This document shows, piece by piece, positions 31,049-41,356 of a DNA stretch of 55,710 nt. The notes below the pieces were generated by a model. The model ran no database searches. It was not told the DNA's origin and was given only the letters and a program-made list of their open reading frames with translations. Origin of the DNA: Candidatus Peregrinibacteria bacterium CG_4_10_14_0_2_um_filter_38_24 (GTDB lineage: Bacteria > Patescibacteriota > Gracilibacteria > UBA1369 > LOWO2-01-FULL-3); the NCBI GenBank assembly GCA_002792535.1, contig PFOM01000012.1:1-55710 (forward strand), in the 5' to 3' direction. Made by a program: the position numbers and the translations under genes. Each line of letters starts with the position of its first letter. Positions within the stretch are counted from its first letter, which is position 1.

Positions 31049-34000
31049 TTAATCAGGCACATTATCAGAAACCTCAGGCTTCGGAATTTCAGCTTTCGAA
31101 ACCACCTCCCCACCCTTAACATTAGTCGTCGGTTCCACCTTCCCCTCTGTAGGCTTCTCCCCCAATAAAGACAAATAGAATTTCCATTGCGAAACAGGAA
31201 CCATTTTTAAATAAGCTATTAAAAAACGATTAGCTTTTTTTTCCGATATTTTTTTTACTTCAACAAGTTTTTTTTTGGCAGAGACATATTCATCAATCGC
31301 AACCCTCACTCCATTAAAATAGTTCGTTTTAGTCTGTTTAAAAAATCCACCAAACCAAGCCTCAAACCCTTCCATCCCACCAAAAACTCTATCAATATTC
31401 GCCTTTCCAATCCCGTTAAGAATATCTCCTTTAAATAAACCATTAAAATACGGCCTTTCAAGATAATCATAAATGCCATTCTCCTCGCATAAAATATCGA
31501 TTAATCCCTCACGTAGGGAATCCCCCTCGAATCTATCATCACTATCGTAAGCAAAAATTTCAGTTTTTAACCTTATCCCAACATAATTAAGATAGAGTTC
31601 AACATATTCATTGAACTTTGCGATATTAACTTCCCCACTCTCATCCAAGAATACTCCACTTTCCAACTTCCTACTTTTATAAGTTCTAATCTCCAAATTA
31701 CTTTCATCTGCAAACTCCGTGCGCGAATCCCAAAAATGTTGCCCCTCATGTATAGAAATAATACGAAGCTTACGGGAATCATTCCCCGGAGGAACAGCCA
31801 TGATCGAAAAACCTAATGGAGTTTCAGCTCTAAAAAAACCACCACAATTAATATCTTCAGCTCCATCAAAAACGTCAAAATCCTTCCTGGAATCAAATTT
31901 AAAAGTAATTATTCCCTCATCCTGCGACATATAAACATTCCCTTCCAAATGAATATTAAAAAATTTCAAAAAGATTTCGGAAACAATTTCTTTATTAACT
32001 TCATCTTCTACCCTATCTATTTTCTCATAGTCTTCATCTGACTTCTCTCCAGATTTTCGGAAAAATAATTCATCACCAAGTCGCTCCCTCATTCTAAAAG
32101 ACATTTCGTTTGTAAAAAACGTAGAAAAAATTGAACTACGCGCCTTAATTAAAGAAGCAGTTCTCAAAAAACTGAGCAATGCATCCGCCCCATAAAGATC
32201 AAGATTTTCGAAATTAACATTTTTTTGAAAAAAATCAGAGATGGACACCTCAACTCCAAATGGTCCTCCCACCCCAACCCCCAACATTGCATCTGCTTCA
32301 ACCAACGCCATAGCGAAAGCCATATTTTGCCGATACAACTTATCCTTCATTTCTTCAACTGTCATTCGACCTTCTGCAACTTCTTTTTTCCCAGCTTCTA
32401 AGGTCAACCTAAAATTCTTCGAAACCTTTTCCCTAATTTCAGCCTCTTGAGCTCTACCATCATGTTCAGATAATAAAAAACTATCGCTAATACTCTGAGA
32501 TCCCCTCAATGTAGCTAATCCCATGTTGACATATTGACCTTCAGGTGGTGTTTCCTCATGATGCCTGAAAACTGCTTTTAACCCATCAATAATTTTTTCA
32601 TTAGAAGTTTTTTTAGAAATGCCAATCGCATCTGCACCCTCGCCCTTAGTCGTCGGTTCCACCTTCCCCTCTGTCGGTAAGGAAATAGCAATTCCTCTAA
32701 CATTACCGGTGACCCCCTCAGCTTTTCCGTCATAACTAATAACTGCCGGAACTCTTCCGTTGAATGCCCCACCAATTTCATAGTGACCATCCCCGCTTGC
32801 CGATGGAGCAACCGTGACAGCCTTTGTTGTCTCACTTAACAAAGCTTTTCCAAATTCTTTTTGAATTTTTTCCTGCAAATGTTGAAGAGTCAATCCGCAA
32901 CTATTAAGAGCTGCATCTGTAACAAATATATCTATTGATCTCGAACCTGCCACATTTCTAATTGACCTCAATTTTCTCAAAACAGCCAAAACATTCGTTA
33001 CAAGAATATCAGGAGAGCGAGCTCCATAGACATTATCCATAACAAAAGAAAGTTTTTTTTCGCCATTCTCTTCTTTTGTCTCTAGTACGGTAACAAGTTC
33101 ATCAGATAAACTTTGAGATGGATTCATACTGAACTCACGAGTAACAATAAAAAATCGATTTCTATCACCAAAAGTAAGATTAGTGTCATTATTTACCTCC
33201 TTTTCCTTACATCCCAAGCACTGGCGAATATGGGCAATAACATCATTAAGGTTGCCGGTCATAGTGCTACGTAAAGTTATAGCCTTATCACCAGACTCAG
33301 CTACAATAATCTTACGGAAAGTACTCAGCCGCGACTTAAATATATCACTCAATTCACTTGTTTTTTTACTCGCTTCGTCAAGCAATGAAAACTCCTTTGT
33401 TATTGTATCCTTAACGACATAAAGCTCCATCGTAGTTTTCCTCACTCCATCCAAATACCCCTTTGCAGTATTATATTCTTCCTCCGTAATCTCACTCCGC
33501 TTTTTATTGAGAATAGATTCAAGATATTCAATATCATCACTAATCGGTTTAGCCCCGGAATTACCACTCATCTCTACATCTATTTTCTGAAAAACAGCAA
33601 TAACCTGAAAAGATGGAGTAAGTGCATTTTCAAGCCGACGAACATGCCCACCAATATCTGCCGCCTCGATAGTCTCCTGAAATTTCAAAAGAGATCCAAA
33701 AATACGAGCAACTTTTTGTAATGTTGGCAAAGTCTCTTTTTCATTGTCAATAGGTCCAAGAGCCTCTATAACTTCGTCAGAATAACTGGCATCTCTAAAG
33801 CGCATAGAAAGAGCTTTCCCAACCTTTTTAGGTCCAAATCTCTGAACAACATCAAATAAATGACGTTCTGTTTCGCTAAAATTATCAGGATCTTTTAAGT
33901 CAGCCGAATGACGATCTATCTCTCCAAGCGTACCAACAATACCTCCACTCTCACCAACCATGACCGCTTCAGTTGATTCATTAAGCTTCGCAAAAAATGA

Positions 34001-37000
34001 CTGATCAAACCCGGCAAAAATATCATACGCCGTTCTTTTTGACAGATAAGCCTGTAGTTGCGCCACATTATCATCTGAAAAATTAGTAGATAAATCTATC
34101 TCCTCTCCGCGTTTAAATGCGTCCCACTTCCCAGAAATTTGAAGAGAAATAAAAAACGAAAGTATTAGTCTCTTTTCCTGACTGACCTTAGCGATATTTG
34201 TGAGATAAGTTATAAACGGAGTAATCTTTTCCATCATTTCCGCCGTAACAGGAGGAAGGTTTCTTAATCCCATTTCTTGTTCTAAGAAACTGCTTAGCAT
34301 CTGCGTAATTTGAGTATTACATTCCTGAAGAATAGCCCTTTGTTGCGCAACATCATCTGTCCCCGAAATTTTAACCGCAAGATCATTCATCATTGATTGA
34401 ATACGAGGCATATGAGTTTTAACATTGCCGGAAGCAATCGCAATGAGTGACGTTACTCCCTGTATAATTCCAGACTGCATTAATGCGTAATTTTCCCTGT
34501 CTACCTGAAGAGAATCAAATGTACTTACCGTGGACAAAAGCAGGTTCGTGTCGCATCTTATTACCCCAAACTTTTCGTAAAATGAAGCAATATCAGCATG
34601 AGTATAATTAATGTTTTTCCCATGATTCGTCCTATCCCTCTGGGCAAATTTACGAAGAAGAGATTGTGATTTTTCCCTGATAGTCTTAAACGAATCCACA
34701 TGTTCCTCTTCAGAAGGATTAAGATTCGAGATAAATTTGACCGTAGAGTCAATCATCTTATAATTTGGAACATTATATATATGGGTAATCATTCCCATTT
34801 CCAGAGGAGTCAATCCCTCCCAACCTTTGGCGAGCACCCGATCCCTCACCCCGATTAAACGCTCAAGAATCAAATTTTTCGAGGAATCCATAAGTGCTTG
34901 GACTTGATTACCAAATTCCGATACATCCTCCCTCGTTCGAGGGTAAGCAAGAAGAACAAACTGCCAATTATCCTCGGTAACGCCGCCATCAAGATCATAT
35001 TCGGGAAAAAGCTTTTTGAGATCAGGATAAATCCGCTCAACATCCAGCGCCTTGCCAGAAAAGACTCTTGTCTTAAGATAGCTTTTCAAAATTGCCTCCT
35101 CACTCTGTTCCCCTTTATGCTTTTCACGAAAAACAAGATATTCCTCAATAAAAGCATGTTCATTACCAATTAACTTATATCCGGAATACAATATGTCAAA
35201 AAGAGCATGGTCGTAATTTAGAGAGAAAGGAACATTATTAATGCTCGAATGAAGCTTAATTGCTAGAGAAAAAACGACTATATTACGACAAGTATTCCCT
35301 AAGTCCTGACCACTTACGGAAATAATCCTTACATATTCGCGAAATATTGCTATATCGTTTTCGAAAATATCCATTCCCTCAGAAGCAAGTTTCATAGCCA
35401 CATAAGAACCATGGTCTTTAATTATTTTGGCAAATGCAAGAAACATTTCTGTATTTTCTTTATATGCGACTCTCACTGTATAAAGATCTTTAATACCGTA
35501 GGGCTTACTGGAAACCTCCAAACAAACCTTGAACATTTCCAAATTATCACCATAAAATTCCTTGGCTAAAATGAGATATTGAGCATCTTCAGCAGTACTA
35601 TTCATCCTTGAATGATTCCCGTAATCTCCAGAATCAACAGCCGTACGTCCTGCAAGAAATTGAACATACGCCTCAAGCATAGGAATATTATTTTCATATA
35701 TCGGACGTCCCGATTCAATAAAGGATAACACAAAGCCCAAATACTTCGGATTAATACCCGCAACCAAAGAAGAAAATCTGTTAAAAGCTTTTACATCTTT
35801 TCCGTACAAGGACCGAACGTCATCAATAACATGGACCAGTTCGGCGCCTTCATTAAGCTTTGCAACTTCTTGGTATAAAGATGCAGTGCCTTTTTTCTTT
35901 GTAAATTTCGCCACTGTTTCATAAAGTATCTGCAAAACCTGAGTTCCGGACATTCCGAAAGCTACTCCTTGCTCCTTAAATTTCGCATCAAAAATTGTTG
36001 CCAACTCTTTGGCGTTAGTTTTTAAGTAAACTCCGATTGTTTTAAATTTCGCTACCGTTTTCAAGAATGCAGTTTTTGATTTTTTCACAGTTTCTCCAAA
36101 GAGTTCATCGATAATTTCTATCGCAGTTTCTCCTACTTCAGAATCACTAATTTTTCCGGCAAGATCCCTCGCTCGGCCTTGTTTAGGGGTAGACTTCACC
36201 TCCACTGCTCGGCTGTCTGTTGCGACTTTTGTCGATGGATGGATGGTTAGTGTCGCAATACTTTGGTGCAAAGTTTTTCCGTAAATTGAAATTCCGATTG
36301 TTCCATCGGGATTGATAGTCGCATCAAAAGATGAACCTTTTCTTCCTGCGAATTGAGCTTTTAGATTTGCGATAAATTCCACAGGAGTTTTTGTTGTGTA
36401 TGTAATCTTATTTCCTTCCGTTGATATTCCAACTTTCTTGGTATTCACTCCCGCCATATTTAGTTTCACATTCATTCCATCCGAGGAATTTATGACGCTG
36501 ACAAAAAATTCCAAATAAGGATTGTTTATTCTTTGCCCAATTTGTCCTACTCCTTCCTCTATTGTTTCTTCCGCAAATTCTTCTCCGAATTTTGCTCCAA
36601 AACGACCAAGTGCTGTTTTTACATTATGAATTTCAAATGGCGAGGTTAATGCTTTTGCTTTTTGAATTGTATGTAACATTCTTGATGCACCGGTTGCGAC
36701 TCTTGCATTTCCGGAATGGCTCGCAACCTTTAGCGCGGATATCGCCCCTTTTGCCGTCATTAAAGCTCCTAGAGAAAGGCCATATCCGTAAACGAAATCT
36801 TTACCCATCTGTTTTGGATCCCAAACGTTTTCAAAATTACTAAGCCCCGTCGCATTTGTTAACGACATTCCAATTCTTGATCCGATAACTCCTCCTGCGG
36901 AGGTGCCTATCGGCACTAGAAAAATCGATGATGTTCTGAGCACTCCTGTGATTGAATATGATCCTGCAATTCCCCCCATTATTGATGTCGCCATGATTAT

Positions 37001-39157
37001 CGTAAATACTGCTATGTTTTTTAGCACGCCATTTAAGAAATCTTCTTTTTCTTTTTCAAAATCCCTTTGAGCTAATTTTAATTTTTCGAGTTGTTGTGTG
37101 GAAATTGGAGAATTAGGATTGTCCAAAACTTGGTCCACACTTTGTATCGCATTTTCCAATACCATTGCGTATACATCTCTTAATTGTGGATGCAGTTTTA
37201 ACAGAGGACTGTCCCCATGTTGAACGTTAAAAAGGGCTAAAGATAGATCTGATTTCATCTCTTTAAATCTTCCTCTGGTGGCCTCTATCGAAGGTATCAT
37301 TTTCGCATAAGCTTCCGATCCCTGATTGAATATTCTTACAAGTTTTGTCCCATGTTCTTCCGCCCAATCCGGATTAGCTTGAGCTTTTTCAAATTGATCC
37401 ATTATATTTCCCAAAGTCCCGTAATCGTTTGAAACATTATCCATGACTCCCTTATACTTTGCTTCCAAACCTGCATTTTCTTTTTGAATTAATGTGAGCG
37501 TTAGGCGTGACAAAGATGCCTGATTTATATCCTGCCCTTCGTAGCCTTTTATATCTAGAAATGAGGCCACTATCTTCGCTTCATTGTCTGATTTTTCAGC
37601 CTCCTGCCTTGTCTCTGCCACTACGGTTTCCCATGATCTTTTCTCCGTGTCTTCCGGTTTCTTTTCCGGCCTTGTCCCCATCAAATCGTATGTCGCGGCT
37701 ATCGAAAGAAGCCTTCCCTGCATAGATGCATATTGATTTAATAGCTGTAAATAGCCCTGCAGTCTTAGTGCAGTTGCTCTTTTTTCTTTTGCCGGAACTT
37801 GCGAAATATCTTTATATTTTTGGAGTAATTTTTCAAAATATGTTGCTTCTGCGTCTATCTTGTCGGCAAGTTTATCTGAGATATCAATCAATTTTGAGCT
37901 TTCAAACGCGAGTCTGTTTAAAATTGCTGTTTTGTCCGATCCTTCCACTTTTCCTGTTTTGTAGAATTTATCGTAGGCTTGTCTTGCGTATGGGCTATTT
38001 CCTGTTTCTCTTGCGATATATTCGTCTACGCTTTTTGTTTCAAAATTTGATTCTGCAGTTTGAAGGGAATTAATTGTTGCCGGCAATGCGACCTTGTATT
38101 TCGAGCTTAAGGATTTAATACTTTTACTGTCTTTACTCTGGAAAATTTCCTCAATCGCCACTTTTGCTTTTGTATAGTTGAAAGCTTTTCCGGATTTATT
38201 AAGATATGCAAAAGCTAATTCACTTTTTGTTGTTTCAAGCATTTGCAACATTTCGTAATATACGACATTGTGTGCCGCATCAACCATCGTGGCTTCGTAT
38301 TTTGCGAGTGTTTCGTCTAATTCAACCCCAGGATTTTCTTTTTTGTATCTTGCTATTCTTTTTCCAAAGTTTTTCACTACTGTTTTATTTTTTTCAATTT
38401 CTCTTTTGTTTGCGGTATATTCTCGCGTAAATCTTGCCCTTATGTTCAATTGCGCTTTTATAAAATCTTTGCCTAAGGGGCCTATTGCTTTGAAAATTGC
38501 CGCCAATGCAACGAGGTTGTTTATTAGTAAATCTTTTGAGAGTTTTAATGCTTTAAAATCTTCCGGAGATAATTTTTTTATTTGTCCAATCAGCTTATTC
38601 GCCATCTTTGGGCCCAAATTGTTTGCCTGGGATTGTGATAAAAATTCTTTCGCTTGTGCGTCATTAAATTTTGTTCCGATTGTTTTTTCAATACTGTTTA
38701 TCAAAATCCTTGCATCGATATTTGAAAATAATTCTATTTCGAGATCATTTGCTTCCTGATCTCTACCAAGAAGATGAAGCTGTAATATTTCGAGGAGATT
38801 TTTTGACCTATCATGGATTATTGTTGCCGCTAAAGTTGATTCTTTAGCCTTCATGAAGAATATCTTTATTCTGTTGTACACCAATTCAATCGGTGGTCTT
38901 TTATCTTTTGACACCAGCGTGTAATATCCACCTTTGTAGAAATCTACGGGCAATTTTATGCCCAAAGCCTCGAATTCCTGCTCCATTTTACGGAAGTATT
39001 CGTCCACCTTTTGGCGTTCGGTTTGCAAAGGCCTTGGAACACATAATCCCTCTGCAGGCGTCACTCCCACCTCTTTGCGTGCTTCGACACATTGATCCGA
39101 AATATTTGGCCCTGCTTTAGGCTTTTCCGAGCCTTTATGTGAATCTAATCCACCCAT
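31049..39157 (-). CDS. Giant protein of 2702 residues with a C-terminal HEXXH metallopeptidase-like motif
   Basis: No overall match to a family I know. The N-terminal third is helical and charged. Two hydrophobic, glycine-rich segments (about 709-765: IAVFTIIMATSIMGGIAG and IFLVPIGTSAGGVIGSRIG) can cross a membrane. A beta-rich stretch follows (about 880-985), then about 1000 helical residues. Near the C-terminus, IISIHEGQHFW holds HEXXH at 2470-2474, and KTEIFAY places a Glu at about 2533, a plausible third zinc ligand of a gluzincin. There is no N-terminal signal peptide. The spacer PTEGKVEPTT occurs twice (about 2165 and 2675) with nearly identical DNA. Base composition changes near 36.1 kb (residue ~1000), suggesting fusion of two parts. 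Convergent with alaS; followed upstream by miaB on the same strand. Confidence 0.85.
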   Translation of the reverse strand: MGGLDSHKGSEKPKAGPNISDQCVEARKEVGVTPAEGLCVPRPLQTERQKVDEYFRKMEQEFEALGIKLPVDFYKGGYYTLVSKDKRPPIELVYNRIKIFFMKAKESTLAATIIHDRSKNLLEILQLHLLGRDQEANDLEIELFSNIDARILINSIEKTIGTKFNDAQAKEFLSQSQANNLGPKMANKLIGQIKKLSPEDFKALKLSKDLLINNLVALAAIFKAIGPLGKDFIKAQLNIRARFTREYTANKREIEKNKTVVKNFGKRIARYKKENPGVELDETLAKYEATMVDAAHNVVYYEMLQMLETTKSELAFAYLNKSGKAFNYTKAKVAIEEIFQSKDSKSIKSLSSKYKVALPATINSLQTAESNFETKSVDEYIARETGNSPYARQAYDKFYKTGKVEGSDKTAILNRLAFESSKLIDISDKLADKIDAEATYFEKLLQKYKDISQVPAKEKRATALRLQGYLQLLNQYASMQGRLLSIAATYDLMGTRPEKKPEDTEKRSWETVVAETRQEAEKSDNEAKIVASFLDIKGYEGQDINQASLSRLTLTLIQKENAGLEAKYKGVMDNVSNDYGTLGNIMDQFEKAQANPDWAEEHGTKLVRIFNQGSEAYAKMIPSIEATRGRFKEMKSDLSLALFNVQHGDSPLLKLHPQLRDVYAMVLENAIQSVDQVLDNPNSPISTQQLEKLKLAQRDFEKEKEDFLNGVLKNIAVFTIIMATSIMGGIAGSYSITGVLRTSSIFLVPIGTSAGGVIGSRIGMSLTNATGLSNFENVWDPKQMGKDFVYGYGLSLGALMTAKGAISALKVASHSGNARVATGASRMLHTIQKAKALTSPFEIHNVKTALGRFGAKFGEEFAEETIEEGVGQIGQRINNPYLEFFVSVINSSDGMNVKLNMAGVNTKKVGISTEGNKITYTTKTPVEFIANLKAQFAGRKGSSFDATINPDGTIGISIYGKTLHQSIATLTIHPSTKVATDSRAVEVKSTPKQGRARDLAGKISDSEVGETAIEIIDELFGETVKKSKTAFLKTVAKFKTIGVYLKTNAKELATIFDAKFKEQGVAFGMSGTQVLQILYETVAKFTKKKGTASLYQEVAKLNEGAELVHVIDDVRSLYGKDVKAFNRFSSLVAGINPKYLGFVLSFIESGRPIYENNIPMLEAYVQFLAGRTAVDSGDYGNHSRMNSTAEDAQYLILAKEFYGDNLEMFKVCLEVSSKPYGIKDLYTVRVAYKENTEMFLAFAKIIKDHGSYVAMKLASEGMDIFENDIAIFREYVRIISVSGQDLGNTCRNIVVFSLAIKLHSSINNVPFSLNYDHALFDILYSGYKLIGNEHAFIEEYLVFREKHKGEQSEEAILKSYLKTRVFSGKALDVERIYPDLKKLFPEYDLDGGVTEDNWQFVLLAYPRTREDVSEFGNQVQALMDSSKNLILERLIGVRDRVLAKGWEGLTPLEMGMITHIYNVPNYKMIDSTVKFISNLNPSEEEHVDSFKTIREKSQSLLRKFAQRDRTNHGKNINYTHADIASFYEKFGVIRCDTNLLLSTVSTFDSLQVDRENYALMQSGIIQGVTSLIAIASGNVKTHMPRIQSMMNDLAVKISGTDDVAQQRAILQECNTQITQMLSSFLEQEMGLRNLPPVTAEMMEKITPFITYLTNIAKVSQEKRLILSFFISLQISGKWDAFKRGEEIDLSTNFSDDNVAQLQAYLSKRTAYDIFAGFDQSFFAKLNESTEAVMVGESGGIVGTLGEIDRHSADLKDPDNFSETERHLFDVVQRFGPKKVGKALSMRFRDASYSDEVIEALGPIDNEKETLPTLQKVARIFGSLLKFQETIEAADIGGHVRRLENALTPSFQVIAVFQKIDVEMSGNSGAKPISDDIEYLESILNKKRSEITEEEYNTAKGYLDGVRKTTMELYVVKDTITKEFSLLDEASKKTSELSDIFKSRLSTFRKIIVAESGDKAITLRSTMTGNLNDVIAHIRQCLGCKEKEVNNDTNLTFGDRNRFFIVTREFSMNPSQSLSDELVTVLETKEENGEKKLSFVMDNVYGARSPDILVTNVLAVLRKLRSIRNVAGSRSIDIFVTDAALNSCGLTLQHLQEKIQKEFGKALLSETTKAVTVAPSASGDGHYEIGGAFNGRVPAVISYDGKAEGVTGNVRGIAISLPTEGKVEPTTKGEGADAIGISKKTSNEKIIDGLKAVFRHHEETPPEGQYVNMGLATLRGSQSISDSFLLSEHDGRAQEAEIREKVSKNFRLTLEAGKKEVAEGRMTVEEMKDKLYRQNMAFAMALVEADAMLGVGVGGPFGVEVSISDFFQKNVNFENLDLYGADALLSFLRTASLIKARSSIFSTFFTNEMSFRMRERLGDELFFRKSGEKSDEDYEKIDRVEDEVNKEIVSEIFLKFFNIHLEGNVYMSQDEGIITFKFDSRKDFDVFDGAEDINCGGFFRAETPLGFSIMAVPPGNDSRKLRIISIHEGQHFWDSRTEFADESNLEIRTYKSRKLESGVFLDESGEVNIAKFNEYVELYLNYVGIRLKTEIFAYDSDDRFEGDSLREGLIDILCEENGIYDYLERPYFNGLFKGDILNGIGKANIDRVFGGMEGFEAWFGGFFKQTKTNYFNGVRVAIDEYVSAKKKLVEVKKISEKKANRFLIAYLKMVPVSQWKFYLSLLGEKPTEGKVEPTTNVKGGEVVSKAEIPKPEVSDNVPD

Positions 39158-39214
39158 TTTTATTTTTGTTTTTCGCTAAAAAAATGAATCTAGTAATTAT
39201 ACCATATTTTTGCC

Positions 39215-40591
39215 TTATTTTGAAGCTATAATCTTGCCGTAAAGCCTAAAATCGTCGTGAGAAGTGATTTTCACTTTTACTATTTGTCCGAGTAGATCTT
39301 TTTTTGATTTGAATCTGACTTCTTTGTAGTGTTCACTTCGCCCAAACCATTCATCCTTTTCTTGGCCTTCCACTAATACTTTTAGGGTTTTATCTACAAA
39401 ACCTTTTAGCACTTTATTTGAGTTTTTTTTGAGTGTGTTGTTTAGTGTATGCCATCTTGAGTGTTTAATTTTTGGAGAGATATTGTCTTTTAGTTTTTTG
39501 CTGGCATATGTGCCATTTCGGTTTGAATATTGAGAGATAAATGCATGTTCAAAGTCCATTTCTTCAAAAAATTTTCGCGTGGTTTCGAATTCTTCATCCG
39601 TTTCTCCGCAAAATCCTACAATTATGTCTGTTGTTATAGAAATTTTCGGAATTTTTTCGCGCAATTTTCGAATTATTTCTTTGTATTGCGTAACAGTGTA
39701 TGTTCGATTCATGCGCTTAAGGACTGCGTTTTCACCTGCTTGAACAGGGAGATGCAAATACGGCATTTGAGTTTTCAATCTGCTCATTGCGTCTATTAAA
39801 TCATCTGACATATCTTTCGGATGTGACGATGTAAAACGCACTCTTTCGAGCCCCAAATCTGACAATTTATCCAATTCTTCCAGCAAATATACAAACGGTT
39901 CTTTTTTTAGATAATCAAATGTTTTTTCAGCTTTATCGTAAGTGCTTAATCCGTATGAATTTACGGTTTGTCCTATCAAAATTATTTCTTTTGCGCCATT
40001 TTTTACGGCAACCTGAGCTTCTTTTAAAATTTGCTCAAGAGGCCTGCTTTTCTCTCTACCACGGCTAAAAGGCACTATACAATACGTGCAAAATTTGTCG
40101 CATCCGTTTGAAATCGCGATAAATGCCTGAGAATTTGATGCGTGACTTGAATGAGTCGGATTTATTTGAAAATAACTTTCCAAACTTTCTTCCGGAATTT
40201 CTTTTATATTAATATCAGGGTTTACTTCTCTGATCAGTTTTGCGAGAAGTGGCAATTCGTCGTTTTTTATCGCTACATCCAGCTCTTTTATTTTCGTAAA
40301 AAGACCGTCTCTTTTCGCCGAATATTTTGAACTGGGCGTTCTGACCATACATCCTGTAATAACGACAACCAAATTTTTGTTATGCTTTTTTAAATCGCCC
40401 ATCCTTACCATTTGTCCAAGGACTCTATCTTCCGCTCTTTGCCTTATGCTACACGTATTAAAGATTATCAAATCCGCTTTTTTCAGCACTGGATTTTTCT
40501 TATAACCCAGCGCCTCAAGATATGTTTCCATTCTCTCGGTGTCGGAATAGTTCATGCTACAGCCGTATGTTTGTATTGAGTATGTGAGCAT
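39215..40591 (-). CDS. miaB: MiaB, tRNA-2-methylthio-N6-isopentenyladenosine synthase
   Basis: 458 residues, full length. The N-terminal cluster cysteines are Cys11 (QTYGCSMNYSD), Cys47 (NTCSIRQRAEDR) and Cys81 (TGCMVR). The radical SAM cluster is Cys164, Cys168 and Cys171 (SNGCDKFCTYCIVPFSRGRE). A TRAM domain ends the protein (VLVEGQ...GQIVKVKITSHDDFRLYGKI). It adds the methylthio group to A37 of tRNAs reading U-starting codons. Divergent from the next gene; 57 bases separate it from the giant gene downstream. Confidence 0.95.
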   Translation of the reverse strand: MLTYSIQTYGCSMNYSDTERMETYLEALGYKKNPVLKKADLIIFNTCSIRQRAEDRVLGQMVRMGDLKKHNKNLVVVITGCMVRTPSSKYSAKRDGLFTKIKELDVAIKNDELPLLAKLIREVNPDINIKEIPEESLESYFQINPTHSSHASNSQAFIAISNGCDKFCTYCIVPFSRGREKSRPLEQILKEAQVAVKNGAKEIILIGQTVNSYGLSTYDKAEKTFDYLKKEPFVYLLEELDKLSDLGLERVRFTSSHPKDMSDDLIDAMSRLKTQMPYLHLPVQAGENAVLKRMNRTYTVTQYKEIIRKLREKIPKISITTDIIVGFCGETDEEFETTRKFFEEMDFEHAFISQYSNRNGTYASKKLKDNISPKIKHSRWHTLNNTLKKNSNKVLKGFVDKTLKVLVEGQEKDEWFGRSEHYKEVRFKSKKDLLGQIVKVKITSHDDFRLYGKIIASK

Positions 40592-40700
40592 ATTTTAATT
40601 TTGTGGAGCAAGGATAGCGGAAAAGCTATTTGAGCTCAAGCGCTCTTGCCTCCCAATCTTAAATCCTGTATTCTCTCCCTGCTAAAATAACCCAATATAT
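40592..40700. other. Divergent promoter region with a small hairpin
   Basis: Between miaB and the plus-strand hydrolase-like gene. ATAGC-GGAAAA-GCTAT forms a hairpin, inside a looser CAAG...CTTG pairing. A -10-like TAAAAT precedes the plus-strand gene by about 13 bases. No further feature seen. Confidence 0.35.
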
Positions 40701-41249
40701 ATGGAAATTATATGGAAAGGAAACTCAGTTTTCGAAGTAAGAGGTAAAAAGGCAGTTGTGGCTGTGGATAACGGCGAAATAGGCGTTTTGGAATCTGGAA
40801 AATCATTCACATGGCCCGGAGAATATGAAGTTAAAGAGATTCCTATTATTGCACTTTCGGCTTGGACAAAGAGCAAATCCAAGGAAGAAACCGAAGGAGC
40901 AAAGGGAGATGAAACTCTGATTATTCACTTTATCGTAGATGGAATCAGGTGTTGTCATCTTGGGGAATTGGGACATATTTTGCCTAGCGATATTGTGAAT
41001 AAAATAGGAGACGTGGACGTTTTGATGGTTGAATTTGGTGCAGGAACAAATCTTGATAATAAAAAAGCTATTGAAGTTATTGAGGCTATAGAGCCAAGAT
41101 CTGTTGTTCCGATGGGAACGAATGCCAATGCCGCTTCTTTAAAAGAGCTTGGGGCTGAAGATGTCATTGTTCAAGATAAATTTGTGATAAAGAGCCAATC
41201 CGATCTTCCGAACGATAAGAGAATTTATATTTTGCTTTCAAATAATTAA
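40701..41249 (+). CDS. Metallo-beta-lactamase-fold protein with degenerate metal site
   Basis: 182 residues. The order of elements follows the UlaG-like MBL fold (COG2220): WKGNSVFEVRGKKAVVAVD at the start, FTWPGEYEVKEIPIIALSAW, TLIIHFIVDGIRCCHLGELGHILPSDIVNKIGDVDVLMVEFG and IEPRSVVPMGTN at the end. The HxHxDH signature is absent; only HLGELGH resembles a ligand region, and the last ligand motif (P.H) is replaced by VPMGTN. It is therefore probably not a zinc hydrolase in the usual sense. Function unknown. The tRNA-Arg follows 15 bases after its stop. Confidence 0.75.
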   Translation: MEIIWKGNSVFEVRGKKAVVAVDNGEIGVLESGKSFTWPGEYEVKEIPIIALSAWTKSKSKEETEGAKGDETLIIHFIVDGIRCCHLGELGHILPSDIVNKIGDVDVLMVEFGAGTNLDNKKAIEVIEAIEPRSVVPMGTNANAASLKELGAEDVIVQDKFVIKSQSDLPNDKRIYILLSNN

Positions 41250-41264
41250 AATGGGTGCCCACTT

Positions 41265-41339
41265 GCTCTCGTAGTTTAATGGATAGAACTGGGGTTTCCT
41301 AAACCCTCAATGCAGGTTCGATTCCTGCCGAGGGCACCA
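41265..41339 (+). tRNA. tRNA-Arg (anticodon CCT)
   Basis: Acceptor GCTCTCG pairs with CGAGGGC (one T-G wobble), anticodon stem GGGGT with ACCCT, loop TTCCTAA with CCT at the centre, and T arm GCAGG-TTCGATT-CCTGC. Discriminator A and encoded CCA (41337-41339). Directly upstream of enolase. Confidence 0.95.
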
Positions 41340-41356
41340 AAAATTAACAAAACATT

